This document shows, piece by piece, positions 1 to 7,992 of a stretch of DNA of 64,000 nt (the stretch's first letter is position 1; every line of letters begins with the position of its first letter). Source of the DNA: PALSA-894 sp963734185. GTDB taxonomy: Bacteria; Pseudomonadota; Alphaproteobacteria; Rhizobiales; Xanthobacteraceae. Location: contig CAVTGA010000002.1 of NCBI GenBank assembly GCA_963734185.1, forward strand, positions 62,001 to 126,000, written 5' to 3'. The translations under genes and the position numbers were made by a program. The notes beneath the pieces were generated by a model. That model was not told where the DNA came from, did no database searches, and was given only the letters and a program-made list of their open reading frames with translations.

Positions 1-449
1 CCATCGACCGCAAGATCCTGACCGTACTGCAGGAGGACTCCTCGCTCTCGGTCGCCGAAATCGGCAGCCGCGTCGGGCTGTCGTCGACCCCGTGTTGGAA
101 ACGCATCCAGAAGCTCGAGGGCGAAGGGGTGGTGCTCAAGCGCGTCGCCGTGGTCGATCCAGACAAGGTGGGCTTGGGCGTCTCGGTGTTCGTGGCGATC
201 GAAACCGGCGACCACTCGGAGCAATGGCTCAAACGCTTTGCCGAAGTGGTGCGCGAGATGCCGGAAGTGATGGAGTTCTACCGCATGGCCGGCGACGTCG
301 ACTACATGCTGCGCGTCGTGTGCGCCAGCATCCAGGACTACGACGGATTCTACAAACGGCTGATCTCCGCCGTTCCGCTCAAGAACGTCACCTCGCGCTT
401 CGCGATGGAGCGCATCAAGTCGACGACGGCGCTGCCGATCACGCCGTAG
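1..449 (+). CDS. Lrp/AsnC family transcriptional regulator, 3' part
   Basis: The reading frame is open from the window edge (first full codon at position 3) to TAG at 447-449, so the start lies outside. The visible part begins in the winged-helix region: 'IDRKILTVLQEDSSLSVAEI' is the first helix pair and 'GLSSTPCWKRIQKLEGEGV' the recognition helix. An RAM/ligand-binding domain follows, with 'VREMPEVMEFYRMAGDVDYM' typical of Lrp/AsnC proteins. These are leucine-responsive-type DNA-binding regulators that often control a neighbouring amino-acid gene, which would lie to the left of the window. About 149 residues are present, nearly the full family length. The family call is secure; the effector is not predictable. 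Confidence 0.93.
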   Translation, partial: IDRKILTVLQEDSSLSVAEIGSRVGLSSTPCWKRIQKLEGEGVVLKRVAVVDPDKVGLGVSVFVAIETGDHSEQWLKRFAEVVREMPEVMEFYRMAGDVDYMLRVVCASIQDYDGFYKRLISAVPLKNVTSRFAMERIKSTTALPITP

Positions 450-451
450 GG

Positions 452-660
452 TGCTGTCGGGCGGGCAAAGGGCGCGGCTCATCCGGCGCGACAAGCACGA
501 ATCGCGGAAGCGCCGTGCCCGCCTTCGCTGCGCTACGGCGGGGAAAGCCCGCGCCGACTTGTCCGCCGACTTGTGCGCCGAAGCGCAAAGCGCGAAGGCG
601 GAAGCGCGAAGCGCGAAGGCGGAAGCCCGCAGGGCGTAGGCGGGCACGCTTCGCCAACGG
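452..660. repeat. GC-rich dispersed intergenic repeat (GGGCAAAG...GTGCCCGCC type)
   Basis: Directly after the regulator's stop codon comes 'GGGCGGGCAAAGGGCGCGG' and, about 50 bases on, 'GTGCCCGCCTTCGCTGCG'. The same opening recurs at 13862 and 25746, each time directly after a gene's stop codon. Nested in it at 561-605 is a 45-bp block (GTCCGCCGACTTGTGCGCC..., ending GGCGGAAGC) repeated almost exactly at 1286-1330. No coding potential was recognised. Such blocks are typical dispersed intergenic repeats of Bradyrhizobium relatives; their function is unknown. Confidence 0.6.
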
Positions 661-705
661 ACAGATGTTCACCAACATGTCCGTCGCTCGGTGCGCCCGG
701 GGTGG

Positions 706-1590
706 TATCAAAAACGGAACAGTGGGCTGCAAAAACGGAACAGTCGCGGGCATCGCCGGCGGCGCGCTCGGCGCGCTGTTCGGCAACGATCCGGAGTCGG
801 GCGGGCGCATCGTGCTGCGGGCGGACGGGTCGTCCTGGTCGACCCCGGGACGATGGAGCTGGTCTCCAAGATCGACCTCGTCGGCGGTGACGTGCTGACC
901 CGGCGCGGGTTCGAGAACTCGCACGCCGCCAACGCCTCGGCGCTCGCCGCCGAGCTGATGGTGGCGCAGGACTATCGCACCTACCTGGACAACACCGCGG
1001 TGATCAACGCGCTGATGGCGGCGCAGCCGGAGAGCTCGTTCACCGCCGGCTGGGTGCTCACGCTGCTGAAGGCGCGCGAATTGAACCTCGACGCCGGCTC
1101 GGCCAAGGATTTCCAGCACGGCATCCTGGCGCAGCTCGGCGACCCGGCACTGGCCGAGCGGCTCGACTTCGCGCCGGCGCAAGACAGACCCGATTGCAAG
1201 CGAAAAAGCGCTTCAGCCTGTACCAGAAAACGGAACAGTAGGCTGCAAAAACGGAACGGTCGCAGGACGCCGCACCGGCGGACTTTTCCGCCGACTTGTG
1301 CGCCGAAGCGCAAAGCGCGAAGGCGGAAGCCCGAAGCGCGAACGCGGATCATCAATCCTATCGGTGCGGGTGTCATCAAAAACGGAACAGCGGTCTGCAA
1401 AAACGGAACAGTCGCGGGGCCCGGATTTCGCTCACGCTCCGCTCGGTGCGCCCGAGTGGTATCAAAAACGGAACAGTGGGCTGCAAAAACGAAACAGCCG
1501 AAGTCAGCAACGCGGGCCGGCGTCAAGCGAAATAGAAGGCCCCCATGTGTTTCAAAAACGAAACAGCCGCCTGCAAAAGCGGAACAGTCG
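706..1590. repeat. Five copies of a ~42-bp unit, each two 21-bp half units with CAAAAACGGAACAG
   Basis: Copies lie at 706-747, 1221-1263, 1374-1415, 1460-1500 and 1550-1590. Each contains CAAAAACGGAACAG (or a one- to two-base variant) twice, with starts exactly 21 bp apart, e.g. 709 and 730 in the first copy. Copies 1 and 4 also share about 15 bp upstream (CGCTCGGTGCGCCCG). All copies have the same orientation. The 21-bp period is two helical turns, so both half units would face the same side of the helix; it is also seven codons, so either strand reads as a heptapeptide repeat. No gene of recognisable family uses those frames. The function is unknown. Confidence 0.75.
755..1190 (+). pseudogene. 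Remnant of a large exoprotein, frame-disrupted
   Basis: A stretch reading 'RIVLRADGS' (frame of position 2) continues in another frame (that of 691) as 'VVLVDPGTMELVSKIDLVGG' and on to 'YLDNTAVINALMAAQPESS' and 'FTAGWVLTLLKARELNLDAG'. It then dissolves into repeat DNA at about 1190. The composition and the change of frame near 835-840 suggest a decayed C-terminal piece of a large secreted protein, possibly of the RTX type found just downstream. There is no start codon context or ribosome-binding site, and repeat units flank it on both sides. The family is not identified with certainty. Confidence 0.35.
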
Positions 1591-1999
1591 GGAGATGCCC
1601 GACGCGCACCGCTGCTTGCGTGCCGCCAGTCACTGACCCTGGGCTGCGAGCCCGGGTACGCAATGCTACCCAAAATAGATCGCCGCGCGGCAGCGGCAGT
1701 CGATCGGCAATTCGCCAACTTTATCAACGGGGCGGCTGCACGAATCCTGCCGGACGGCGTGGGAACCGCCAGCCCGCGAACAGGCGTTGTGGCATCGCGC
1801 CGCTGGCCCGTAAACGTCAAACCGCCGATTCTCGCGCAAGCAAAGGTGTAGTTCTTGAGAATACTTTCGACAGTTGCACAAACCGCACCCATAAGCCATG
1901 CTGCTGCCGACGGGGATGGATCAGATGCGGCGTTAAACCGCCCGGGGCGATGCGAAGCAAGTTTCAAAGAGAAGGCCGGCACCGGGGGCCAGCGCGGCG

Positions 2000-2197
2000 A
2001 TGAGGGCACGAGAGGCGCGTCGGATAGACAATCGGCCAAATGCGCACAATCGTGCCGCCGCATTGGCTGAGGCCAAGCTCTTGAAGAGCCGGCTCACTGC
2101 CGAACTATCGCCCGCGCAGCTTGAGAAAGCTCGAGCGAGGGCGCGGCGAGATCGCCCCGATGTGAGGTCGGCCATGCCGCTGGAAATTGTGCGATGA
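2000..2197 (+). CDS. Small hypothetical protein
   Basis: A 65-codon frame with a charged, Ala/Arg-rich product. Its last four bases overlap the ATGA start of the next gene (2194), as in translationally coupled genes. It ends in 'MPLEIVR', and the next protein contains 'MPLELIKNS', so this may be a decayed duplicate of part of that gene rather than a functional gene. No signal peptide or known domain is seen. No function is proposed. Confidence 0.25.
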   Translation: MRAREARRIDNRPNAHNRAAALAEAKLLKSRLTAELSPAQLEKARARARRDRPDVRSAMPLEIVR

Positions 2198-2769
2198 GTC
2201 GCGTGGTCAACTTTGGCCTTGCCTGCGCACTGGCGGCATTTTCAGTCGCTGCTGCTGGCATGTCCGCCGGCGGCCCCTTAGGTCATGAGCGAGACAGTGC
2301 CGAGCGAGGCGTTATTCAGGTTCAAGGTGCCATTCCGGAAAGTTCCGATAAAGCTCGGGCTCCGACGCAACAGCCAGAAAAGCCTTATGTGATGCCGTTA
2401 GAACTGATCAAGAACTCCTGCCCCGTGCTGCAGGATTTTCTCGATGCTCTGGCGTTGGATTTTTCGGATCCCGGACGGACTGGAAAGGAAATTTCCACTT
2501 CTGCGCTTGCTTTGTTGGCTAGGTCCGACATGGAGGCGATCGAAAAGCTATTTCGATGCTTCGAGTTCAGGGAGTTGCACTCGTCAGTGGTATCCAAGCA
2601 CTGGGCCTCCGTTCGAGTCATCATCGGTAATATAAACGTCGCTAAAATCAAGATACCAACGACAAAGGAAATGAATGAATTCGTTGAAGCGCCTGCGTAC
2701 GCCATGATCATTGTCAGGCAAGAAAGAGACGGCACCCTTTCGGTTTCTGGAAGTTACCACGCCTTATGA
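2194..2769 (+). CDS. Small exported protein, candidate partner/immunity protein of module 1
   Basis: A 191-residue protein with an N-terminal signal-peptide-like stretch (residues 1-24, 'FGLACALAAFSVAAAG' after a basic start), so it is probably periplasmic. A linker rich in Pro/Gln/Ser follows, then a compact domain from about residue 65. The family is not recognised. It ends 20 bp upstream of the RTX-type gene at 2790, whose strong ribosome-binding site (GGGGAG) lies in the gap. The same small-exported-gene then RTX-type-gene order occurs twice more downstream (4562/5407 and 7993/8460), which is why I infer a partner or immunity role. Base composition is less GC-rich than the pilus genes. 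The function is inferred from position only. Confidence 0.5.
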   Translation: MSRVVNFGLACALAAFSVAAAGMSAGGPLGHERDSAERGVIQVQGAIPESSDKARAPTQQPEKPYVMPLELIKNSCPVLQDFLDALALDFSDPGRTGKEISTSALALLARSDMEAIEKLFRCFEFRELHSSVVSKHWASVRVIIGNINVAKIKIPTTKEMNEFVEAPAYAMIIVRQERDGTLSVSGSYHAL

Positions 2770-2789
2770 GCACATAGGGGAGACTTAAT

Positions 2790-4499
2790 ATGGGGGACAT
2801 TCAGGTTTGGGCGCGGCCAGTGCGGATTCCGGCGCTATCTTACACGATAAACCCGGCTTGGCACCCATATTTTGTCTACACCGATAATAACGGAGCAGTC
2901 TTTAGTTTAAGCATTGGGCAGCCCACCGGCTCTGTGTACGGCGGAAAACCAACGATAAATTTTGGGCCTTGGGAAGCTACCCCTGACTGGCGCAGGGACG
3001 GAGATCCTGCTCATAAGCAGCTCACGGTCATTTACGACGGCCCGGACGCCGGACAGAAGTTCGAGCTGCTGAAGATAAGAATGGAGACTATTGCTCAAAA
3101 CAATCTCTATTATTTTACGAACCAGAACAGCGCCTCCGGCCTCAACAGCACGCTGGTCAATTCGGGATTTCCTCCACTTACTGATGCCCTCATACGAGAG
3201 CATGGGATATGGATGCCGGGGCTGAGCAATACACAGCTCAACTTTGTCCCGGATGGAACGGGACATCAGGTGGCGCACGCCGAGGACGGCACGCTGACCT
3301 TTGTCGTCGACGGCATCGGAACGCCGATCAGCTTCCAGATGGTGGCGCCCAACGGCAACAGAGCGATCGCCACTTATGATGGCGTAAGCGGTCAGGTCGC
3401 CACAGTGAATTTCACCGACGCCTCGGGCCATTCGACCGCCGTGGCCAATTTCAGTGCGGACGCTTCCAGTACGACAAGATACTTCGACGTCGGAGATCAG
3501 AAGCTTTGGAATCTGAATGTAGTTCATCGTGATAGCGCCGATTTCGTCATCGCCGACATCCGCGATTACACGGCGGTGGCCAATGATTGGGTGGCGCACC
3601 ACACGCTGCCGACCGCCAACCTGTGGCAGGTGGATTCGGAGTTCATCACCGACTTCTCGGCGCAGGTCGAGCGCGCCGCGCTGCACGGCCTGTCGGTCGA
3701 GCAGCCGGTGCCGGCGCCGATCGACTATGAGCGCACCGGCTTCGGCTTCGATCTCGGCGCTTACGCCTTCGATCCCTCGGGGACGACCTTCTCGCTCGGC
3801 GGCTCCGGCGGCTCGGGCTCGGGCTTCGATCTCAGCGGGCATATCTACGGCGGCGGCGGCGCGCTCACGCTCGGCCTCAAGGTCTCGGTGGAGACCAACC
3901 TGATGGACATGGCCTTCGGGGGGCTCGGCTGGCTCTTTCCGGTGGTGCTCGACCTCGACGGCAACGGCGTGCGCATCGAGCCGCGCATGGATTCGCGCGT
4001 GTTCTTCAACGCCGACGGCGACGCCGCGCTGGAGCGCACCGCCTGGGTCGGCGCCGGCGACGGCCTGCTGGCGCACGATGTCGACGGCAACGGGCAGATC
4101 ACGCGCGCCGACGAGATCGCGTTCGCCGACCGCACCCCGGACCCGAACGACAGCGACCTTACGGCGCTTGCCACGCTCTACGACGCCAATGCCGACGGCG
4201 TGCTCAACGCCGGCGACGCCATCTGGAACCAGCTGCGGGTGTGGAAGGACGCGAACCGCAACGGCCGCAGCGACATCGGCGAGCTGAACTCGCTCGCCGC
4301 CTGGGGCATCAGCGCGATCTCGCTGACGAGCGATCACCGCTCGTTCTCGCTGCCCGACGGCAGCCGTGTCGGGTTGCATTCGCAAATTTGCTGCCGCTCG
4401 CCGCGCGATGCCGCGTCAAGACAAGCGAACGGGAAAATAGGACGATCTCCGCCTAAGTTGTGGCTTGTAGTTGCCACAATCACAGGCCAGGATTGCTGA
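2790..4499 (+). CDS. RTX-type effector, module 1: unique N-terminal domain plus truncated conserved core
   Basis: A 569-residue product with a good ribosome-binding site (AGGGGAGACTTAAT before ATG). Residues 1 to about 250 are unique to this copy; 'NPAWHPYFVYTDNNG' (His25) and 'NQNSASGLNSTLV' (residues 111-123) loosely resemble the His and nucleophile regions of permuted papain-fold domains, but no catalytic Cys is evident. From about 3548 the DNA becomes nearly identical to the other two copies: 'IADIRDYTAVAN', a Gly/Ser-rich loop, and EF-hand-like calcium loops such as 'DVDGNGQITRADE'. Homology stops abruptly after 'LPDGSR' (about 4364), and 44 unrelated residues follow. The RTX nonapeptide repeats and C-terminal secretion signal are missing, so this copy should not be exported as it stands. 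It is probably an orphan module. Confidence 0.6.
   Translation: MGDIQVWARPVRIPALSYTINPAWHPYFVYTDNNGAVFSLSIGQPTGSVYGGKPTINFGPWEATPDWRRDGDPAHKQLTVIYDGPDAGQKFELLKIRMETIAQNNLYYFTNQNSASGLNSTLVNSGFPPLTDALIREHGIWMPGLSNTQLNFVPDGTGHQVAHAEDGTLTFVVDGIGTPISFQMVAPNGNRAIATYDGVSGQVATVNFTDASGHSTAVANFSADASSTTRYFDVGDQKLWNLNVVHRDSADFVIADIRDYTAVANDWVAHHTLPTANLWQVDSEFITDFSAQVERAALHGLSVEQPVPAPIDYERTGFGFDLGAYAFDPSGTTFSLGGSGGSGSGFDLSGHIYGGGGALTLGLKVSVETNLMDMAFGGLGWLFPVVLDLDGNGVRIEPRMDSRVFFNADGDAALERTAWVGAGDGLLAHDVDGNGQITRADEIAFADRTPDPNDSDLTALATLYDANADGVLNAGDAIWNQLRVWKDANRNGRSDIGELNSLAAWGISAISLTSDHRSFSLPDGSRVGLHSQICCRSPRDAASRQANGKIGRSPPKLWLVVATITGQDC
3548..4366 (+). repeat. Conserved core segment, copy A
   Basis: About 0.82 kb, nearly identical at DNA level to 9327-10145 and, from 'GAGTTCATCACCGACTTCTC' on, to copy B. 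The three are direct repeats 2.9-5.8 kb apart and would be substrates for homologous recombination that exchanges the unlike upstream segments. The left edge is sharp at CATCGCCGACATCCGCGATT; the right edge follows GACGGCAGCCG. Confidence 0.85.
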
Positions 4500-4561
4500 A
4501 AATGAAAAGCGCCGCGTAACTTTGACGGCCGAATTTGGTGCGCCTCTGGGGAGGGTTTAGC

Positions 4562-5377
4562 GTGAGGTTTCGAGCGGCGGTCTTTAGCTGTACGGTCGCG
4601 TTTGCGATGCTGTCAGCTCTAGCCGCACACGCGGCTGACTTTATCCGCGTATGCCGTGCATCACAGGCAAGAGCCGAAGCATTCCTGGAGGAATGCAAAA
4701 AGAACGCCCGCCCGTTCAGCCGAGAATTTCTGCCGAGCGGACGCGGTGCTGCTGTTCCAGAAGCATTCGCTGCGTGGTTCGACACGGCGAGCGCCGATTC
4801 CCATTTTGGATTCGGTTGTGTGCTGGGACCAAAGCGCGAGTTGAGTCACTTCGGACTGTACTTTTTCGTCGACCGATCCAATTTCAATGCCGTGAACACG
4901 TTGCAATTCGCATTCATCGATTTCAATGGGAATGTCGGATTCCGACTGCCCCAGGGTTCCATTTCCACCGCCCTTGCCGTGCACAAGCTCACGCCTCCCG
5001 GCCAACAGCCGCATTGGCGGGAACGGAATTGCGACATCGGCCGCTTCGATCGTGCCCGGAATGAGACGACTGTGGAGGCGGACAACGGATTTCATCGCTA
5101 TCAATTGAGCGATGGCGACCCGTCTCGGATCACGATTTGCACAGCAGCCGAGAATCGCTTTAGACTGGAGAATTGCTCTTCACGGACCTATAAATCGTTT
5201 TTCAAAGAAGAGCCAAGCAGATTCATATACGGAGCAGAGATACCTTTTTTTGCCATAACTGAAAAAGGGCAAATCTTTGCCGATGAACGCATGTTGCACA
5301 GGATTTGCACGGAAGGGTTTCGTTCGCCGCTGGAGTACGTGAACCTGATCACCGACCTGTGTAGCCACCAAAGGTAA
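4562..5377 (+). CDS. Exported hypothetical protein, candidate partner/immunity protein of module 2
   Basis: The frame is open from 4535, but GTG at 4562 is preceded by a strong GGGGAGGG and gives a clean signal peptide ('FRAAVFSCTVAFAMLSALAA', cleavage near AHA-AD). The mature protein starts 'ADFIRVCRASQ', is about 247 residues with several Cys, and belongs to no family I recognise. A truncated paralogue of its beginning ('ARAADILRVCRELQ') is left at 7610-7729. It sits 29 bp upstream of the second RTX-type gene. GC content falls in its 3' half (about 5160-5290) relative to neighbouring cores, in keeping with a transferred cassette. The partner role is inferred from the repeated gene order only. 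Confidence 0.6.
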   Translation: MRFRAAVFSCTVAFAMLSALAAHAADFIRVCRASQARAEAFLEECKKNARPFSREFLPSGRGAAVPEAFAAWFDTASADSHFGFGCVLGPKRELSHFGLYFFVDRSNFNAVNTLQFAFIDFNGNVGFRLPQGSISTALAVHKLTPPGQQPHWRERNCDIGRFDRARNETTVEADNGFHRYQLSDGDPSRITICTAAENRFRLENCSSRTYKSFFKEEPSRFIYGAEIPFFAITEKGQIFADERMLHRICTEGFRSPLEYVNLITDLCSHQR

Positions 5378-5406
5378 GCGCGCAATAGCGCGATGAGGAG
5401 AGGCGG

Positions 5407-7734
5407 ATGGGCAAGTTTATACCGGTTATTTTTCCAAACTATCCGGTTGGGTTCTCTCAGGTTGCAAAGCAAAACCTGACGGCTCCTCTCGGCCATGCCG
5501 GCTTCATAATCGTCACTGACAGCGGAAGTGCAAACTACTACGAGTGGGGGCGCTATGCGCCCGGTACGCCGTTCCTCTTGACACAGTTCGAATGGGGAAA
5601 CCTGCGTAGTATTTCCCTGAACAATCGCATTCTTACCAACAGCGCGGGTCAGATCGACCCTTCCGTGATGCAAACCGCATTGGACGAGATAACCTCGAGA
5701 ATCTACACCGGACGGGACGTCGGGGCAGTATTTACCACGACCTACAACGTCGATAGCACGCAAGTGAACCAGATGCTTGTAGCCGTTGGCAGCGGTGCCC
5801 TTGGCCCTTACGACAATCTGAACAACAGCTGCAATACTCTCATGCTCTCCGTCGCCGGGGCCGGCGGGCTCGTCCTCAATATCGATCCTCTTGATAAGAA
5901 GCTGCCGGCAAGCACCATGCCGTTCCTTATGCTTCAAAATGGGTCTGGCTTCTTCTACTTTAACTCCAACTCCCAATACGGCCCGAAAATTGCAGCCGTA
6001 AACGGCTTCTCGGAGTATCTGACGGAGGTGGCATTTGGCGGCACGATACAGGATCGCGTCGTGCAATTCGGGCGAAGCCTGTACGGCAATGTGAACATTA
6101 TTGCCGAGCATATCGGGGTGACGGCTATCGGCAACGGCAACTACCAGGTTCAGCTCTCCGATGGCGGGCCTGTGACGTTCGATGGAACTTGGAACTCCTT
6201 GACCAATGAGTTGAACGGCGTGGTGGCGAACTTGAATGCGAACTTGCGCTCGGTGGTCAGCGCGTCCGATCGCGAAACGAATCTTACGACCACGCTCCTG
6301 AACGGCACGACAACGGTTGATATCCTGAAGGTGACGGCGGACGGTGCCAGGCAGGAATTGTTCGATGTTTTCGACAGCCAACTGTGGACGCAGCAGATCG
6401 TTCACATCGGTTCCGACGACCGCATCATTGCCGACATCCGCGACTACACGGCAGTCGCCAATCAGTGGCTCGTGACCCACACCCTGCCGACTGTCAACCT
6501 CCGGCGCGCCGACAGCGAGTTCATCACCGACTTCTCGGCGCAGATCGAGCGCGCCGCGCTGCACGGCTACGCCATCGAGCAGCCGACGCCGGAGCCGATC
6601 GGGTTCGAGCGTACCGGCTTCGGCTTCGATCTCGGCGCTTACGCCTTCGATCCCTCGGGGACGACCTTCTCGCTCGGCGGCGGCGGCGGCGGCGGATCGG
6701 GCTTCGATCTCAGCGGCTACGTCTATGGCGGCGGCGGCGCGCTCACGCTCGGCCTCAAGGTCTCGGTGGAGACCAACCTGATGGACCTGGCCTTCGGGGG
6801 GCTCGGCTGGCTCTTTCCGGTGGTGCTCGACCTCGACGGCAACGGCGTGCGCATCGAGCCGCGCATGGATTCGCGCGTGTTCTTCAACGCCGACGGCGAC
6901 GCCGCGCTGGAGCGCACCGCCTGGGTCGGCGCCGGCGACGGCCTGCTGGCGCACGATCTCGACGGCAACGGGCAGATCACGCGCGCCGACGAGATCGCGT
7001 TCGCCGACCGCACCCCGGACCCGAACGACAGCGACCTTACGGCGCTTGCCACGCTCTACGACGCCAATGCCGACGGCGTGCTCAACGCCGGCGACGCCAT
7101 CTGGAACCAGCTGCGGGTGTGGAAGGATACCAACCGCAACGGCAAGAGCGACATCGGCGAGCTGAACTCGCTCGCCGCCTGGGGCATCAGCGCGATCTCG
7201 CTCGTCAGCGATCACCGCTCCTTCTCGCTGCCCGACGGCAGCCGCATCGAGGGGTTCGGCAGCTTCGTCATGAACGGCGCCACCCGCTCGCTCGCCGACA
7301 CGGCGCTCGCGTTCCAGACCAACGGCTTCACGCGCTCGACCAACGGCGAGTTCGTCCACTATACGTCGCAGGACAATGCGACGGTCCGCACTTACGTGGA
7401 CGCCAGGCTGACCACGTCCTACAACACTCCGCCCGGGGCCGTGATCGAGATCAACGTGAATCCGGACCCGGATGGTTGGCTCGCCGGCCGGTTCAGCGAC
7501 CGGATCCTCATCCGCAATGCGACCAAGCCGCTCACTCTCTACGGCGACGAGGGCGACGACTGGCTGTGGAGCGGCGCCGGCAACGACGTACTCGACGGCG
7601 GACCGGGCGATGAAATATTTTCGAAGGCGCTCTGTTGCCTGCGCGATCACATGCGCTGCGCTGTCGCCCTCGATCGCGCGGGCCGCCGATATCCTGCGGG
7701 TATGCCGCGAGCTTCAGATTCTATGTTAGCTTGA
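5407..7734 (+). CDS. RTX-type effector, module 2: permuted papain-like N domain plus core, truncated
   Basis: 775 residues with ribosome-binding site GAGGAG. The N-terminal domain carries 'PLGHAGFIIVTDSGSANYYE' (His30) and, later, 'YDNLNNSCNTL' (Cys142). The order GHAG...YYEWGRY...NNxC is that of circularly permuted papain/NlpC-P60-like hydrolase domains found in several bacterial effectors, so cell-wall or amide-bond hydrolysis is plausible (inference). Residues about 340-735 are the shared core with EF-hand-like loops 'DLDGNGQITRADE' and 'LYDANADGVLNAGD'. The core ends at 'NDVLDGGPGDE', the first RTX nonapeptide, where the DNA jumps directly into the ATG of a different stub gene (7610). The last ~39 residues are therefore that stub read in the wrong frame. 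It has no C-terminal secretion signal. Confidence 0.65.
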   Translation: MGKFIPVIFPNYPVGFSQVAKQNLTAPLGHAGFIIVTDSGSANYYEWGRYAPGTPFLLTQFEWGNLRSISLNNRILTNSAGQIDPSVMQTALDEITSRIYTGRDVGAVFTTTYNVDSTQVNQMLVAVGSGALGPYDNLNNSCNTLMLSVAGAGGLVLNIDPLDKKLPASTMPFLMLQNGSGFFYFNSNSQYGPKIAAVNGFSEYLTEVAFGGTIQDRVVQFGRSLYGNVNIIAEHIGVTAIGNGNYQVQLSDGGPVTFDGTWNSLTNELNGVVANLNANLRSVVSASDRETNLTTTLLNGTTTVDILKVTADGARQELFDVFDSQLWTQQIVHIGSDDRIIADIRDYTAVANQWLVTHTLPTVNLRRADSEFITDFSAQIERAALHGYAIEQPTPEPIGFERTGFGFDLGAYAFDPSGTTFSLGGGGGGGSGFDLSGYVYGGGGALTLGLKVSVETNLMDLAFGGLGWLFPVVLDLDGNGVRIEPRMDSRVFFNADGDAALERTAWVGAGDGLLAHDLDGNGQITRADEIAFADRTPDPNDSDLTALATLYDANADGVLNAGDAIWNQLRVWKDTNRNGKSDIGELNSLAAWGISAISLVSDHRSFSLPDGSRIEGFGSFVMNGATRSLADTALAFQTNGFTRSTNGEFVHYTSQDNATVRTYVDARLTTSYNTPPGAVIEINVNPDPDGWLAGRFSDRILIRNATKPLTLYGDEGDDWLWSGAGNDVLDGGPGDEIFSKALCCLRDHMRCAVALDRAGRRYPAGMPRASDSMLA
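6513..7608 (+). repeat. Conserved core segment, copy B
   Basis: About 1.1 kb, nearly identical to 9412-10508. Identity begins around the codons for 'SEFITDFSAQ'; the preceding 90 bases are related but diverged. It ends exactly at GACGGCGGACCGGG, after which copy C continues into RTX repeats while copy B meets an unrelated ATG. Confidence 0.85.
7610..7729 (+). pseudogene. Stub: paralogue of the 4562 exported protein, N-terminal part only
   Basis: ATG at 7610 opens a 39-codon frame with a basic start, hydrophobic stretch ('CAITCAALSPSIARA') and 'ADILRVCRELQ', closely matching the signal peptide and mature start of the 4562 protein ('ADFIRVCRASQ'). It then hits a stop. It has no ribosome-binding site of its own, because the end of core copy B is joined directly to its start codon. 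This looks like the remains of a further partner gene whose body was deleted. Confidence 0.6.
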
Positions 7735-7753
7735 GTTTTTTGGAGGACAAACG

Positions 7754-7920
7754 ATGCGGAGGACGGTGTGGTTGCCGGTAGCGTTCAGTACCTTCCTTGC
7801 TTTCCTGGCGGCCCCCCGGAAGGTTGCACGCGACAAACTTCCTGCTCCTTTAAATCCAAGGGCGGTTCTGTTATCTCAGTTTTATACCAAGGTACACGTG
7901 CGGTTATTATCTCGCAGTAG
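7754..7920 (+). pseudogene. Small exported protein gene with a frameshift at a C6 tract
   Basis: TTGGAGGAC precedes ATG 7754, and the start encodes a signal peptide ('RRTVWLPVAFSTFLAFLAA'). The frame then runs into low-complexity Arg-rich sequence. One additional base in the C6 run at 7812-7817 would instead give 'PPEGCTRQTSCSFKSKGG', ending 'GTRAVIISQ' and TAG at 7918-7920, which sits immediately before the GGAGG of the next start. I read this as a ~55-residue exported protein gene broken by a one-base change in a homopolymer; a sequencing error is the alternative. Confidence 0.4.
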
Positions 7921-7932
7921 CCGGAGGCGAAG

Positions 7933-7986
7933 ATGCAGCCCAACTATGAGTTTGTCGGCTTGAATGCAGCCCGCGTCTTCGATGGT
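7933..7986 (+). pseudogene. Stub: start of an RTX-type effector gene
   Basis: CCGGAGGCGAAG is followed by ATG and 'MQPNYEFVGLNAARVF', matching the start of the module 3 effector at 8460 ('MQPNYEFIGLNATRLY', also after a GGAGG site). After about 17 codons the similarity ends and the frame runs into the next small gene (7993). It appears to be the leftover ribosome-binding site and first codons of a lost effector copy, now fused in frame to the next partner gene. Confidence 0.6.
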
Positions 7987-7992
7987 TGCACC

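Noticed and set aside
706..1590. CRISPR array
   Set aside because: Repeat units are direct and similar in size, but the intervals vary from about 42 to 470 bp, the units are themselves tandem halves, and no cas genes are present.
691..1851. A single 386-residue coding gene covering the repeat region
   Set aside because: The frame passes through five non-coding repeat units and GC-rich intergenic repeats. Only 755-1190 looks like decayed coding sequence, and that needs a change of frame.
5188..7650. Long minus-strand open frames opposite the effector cores (also 2907-4385)
   Set aside because: They are low-complexity Val/Arg/Ala-rich antisense frames that exist because the plus-strand core is strongly GC3-biased. 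They share sequence only because the cores are repeated.
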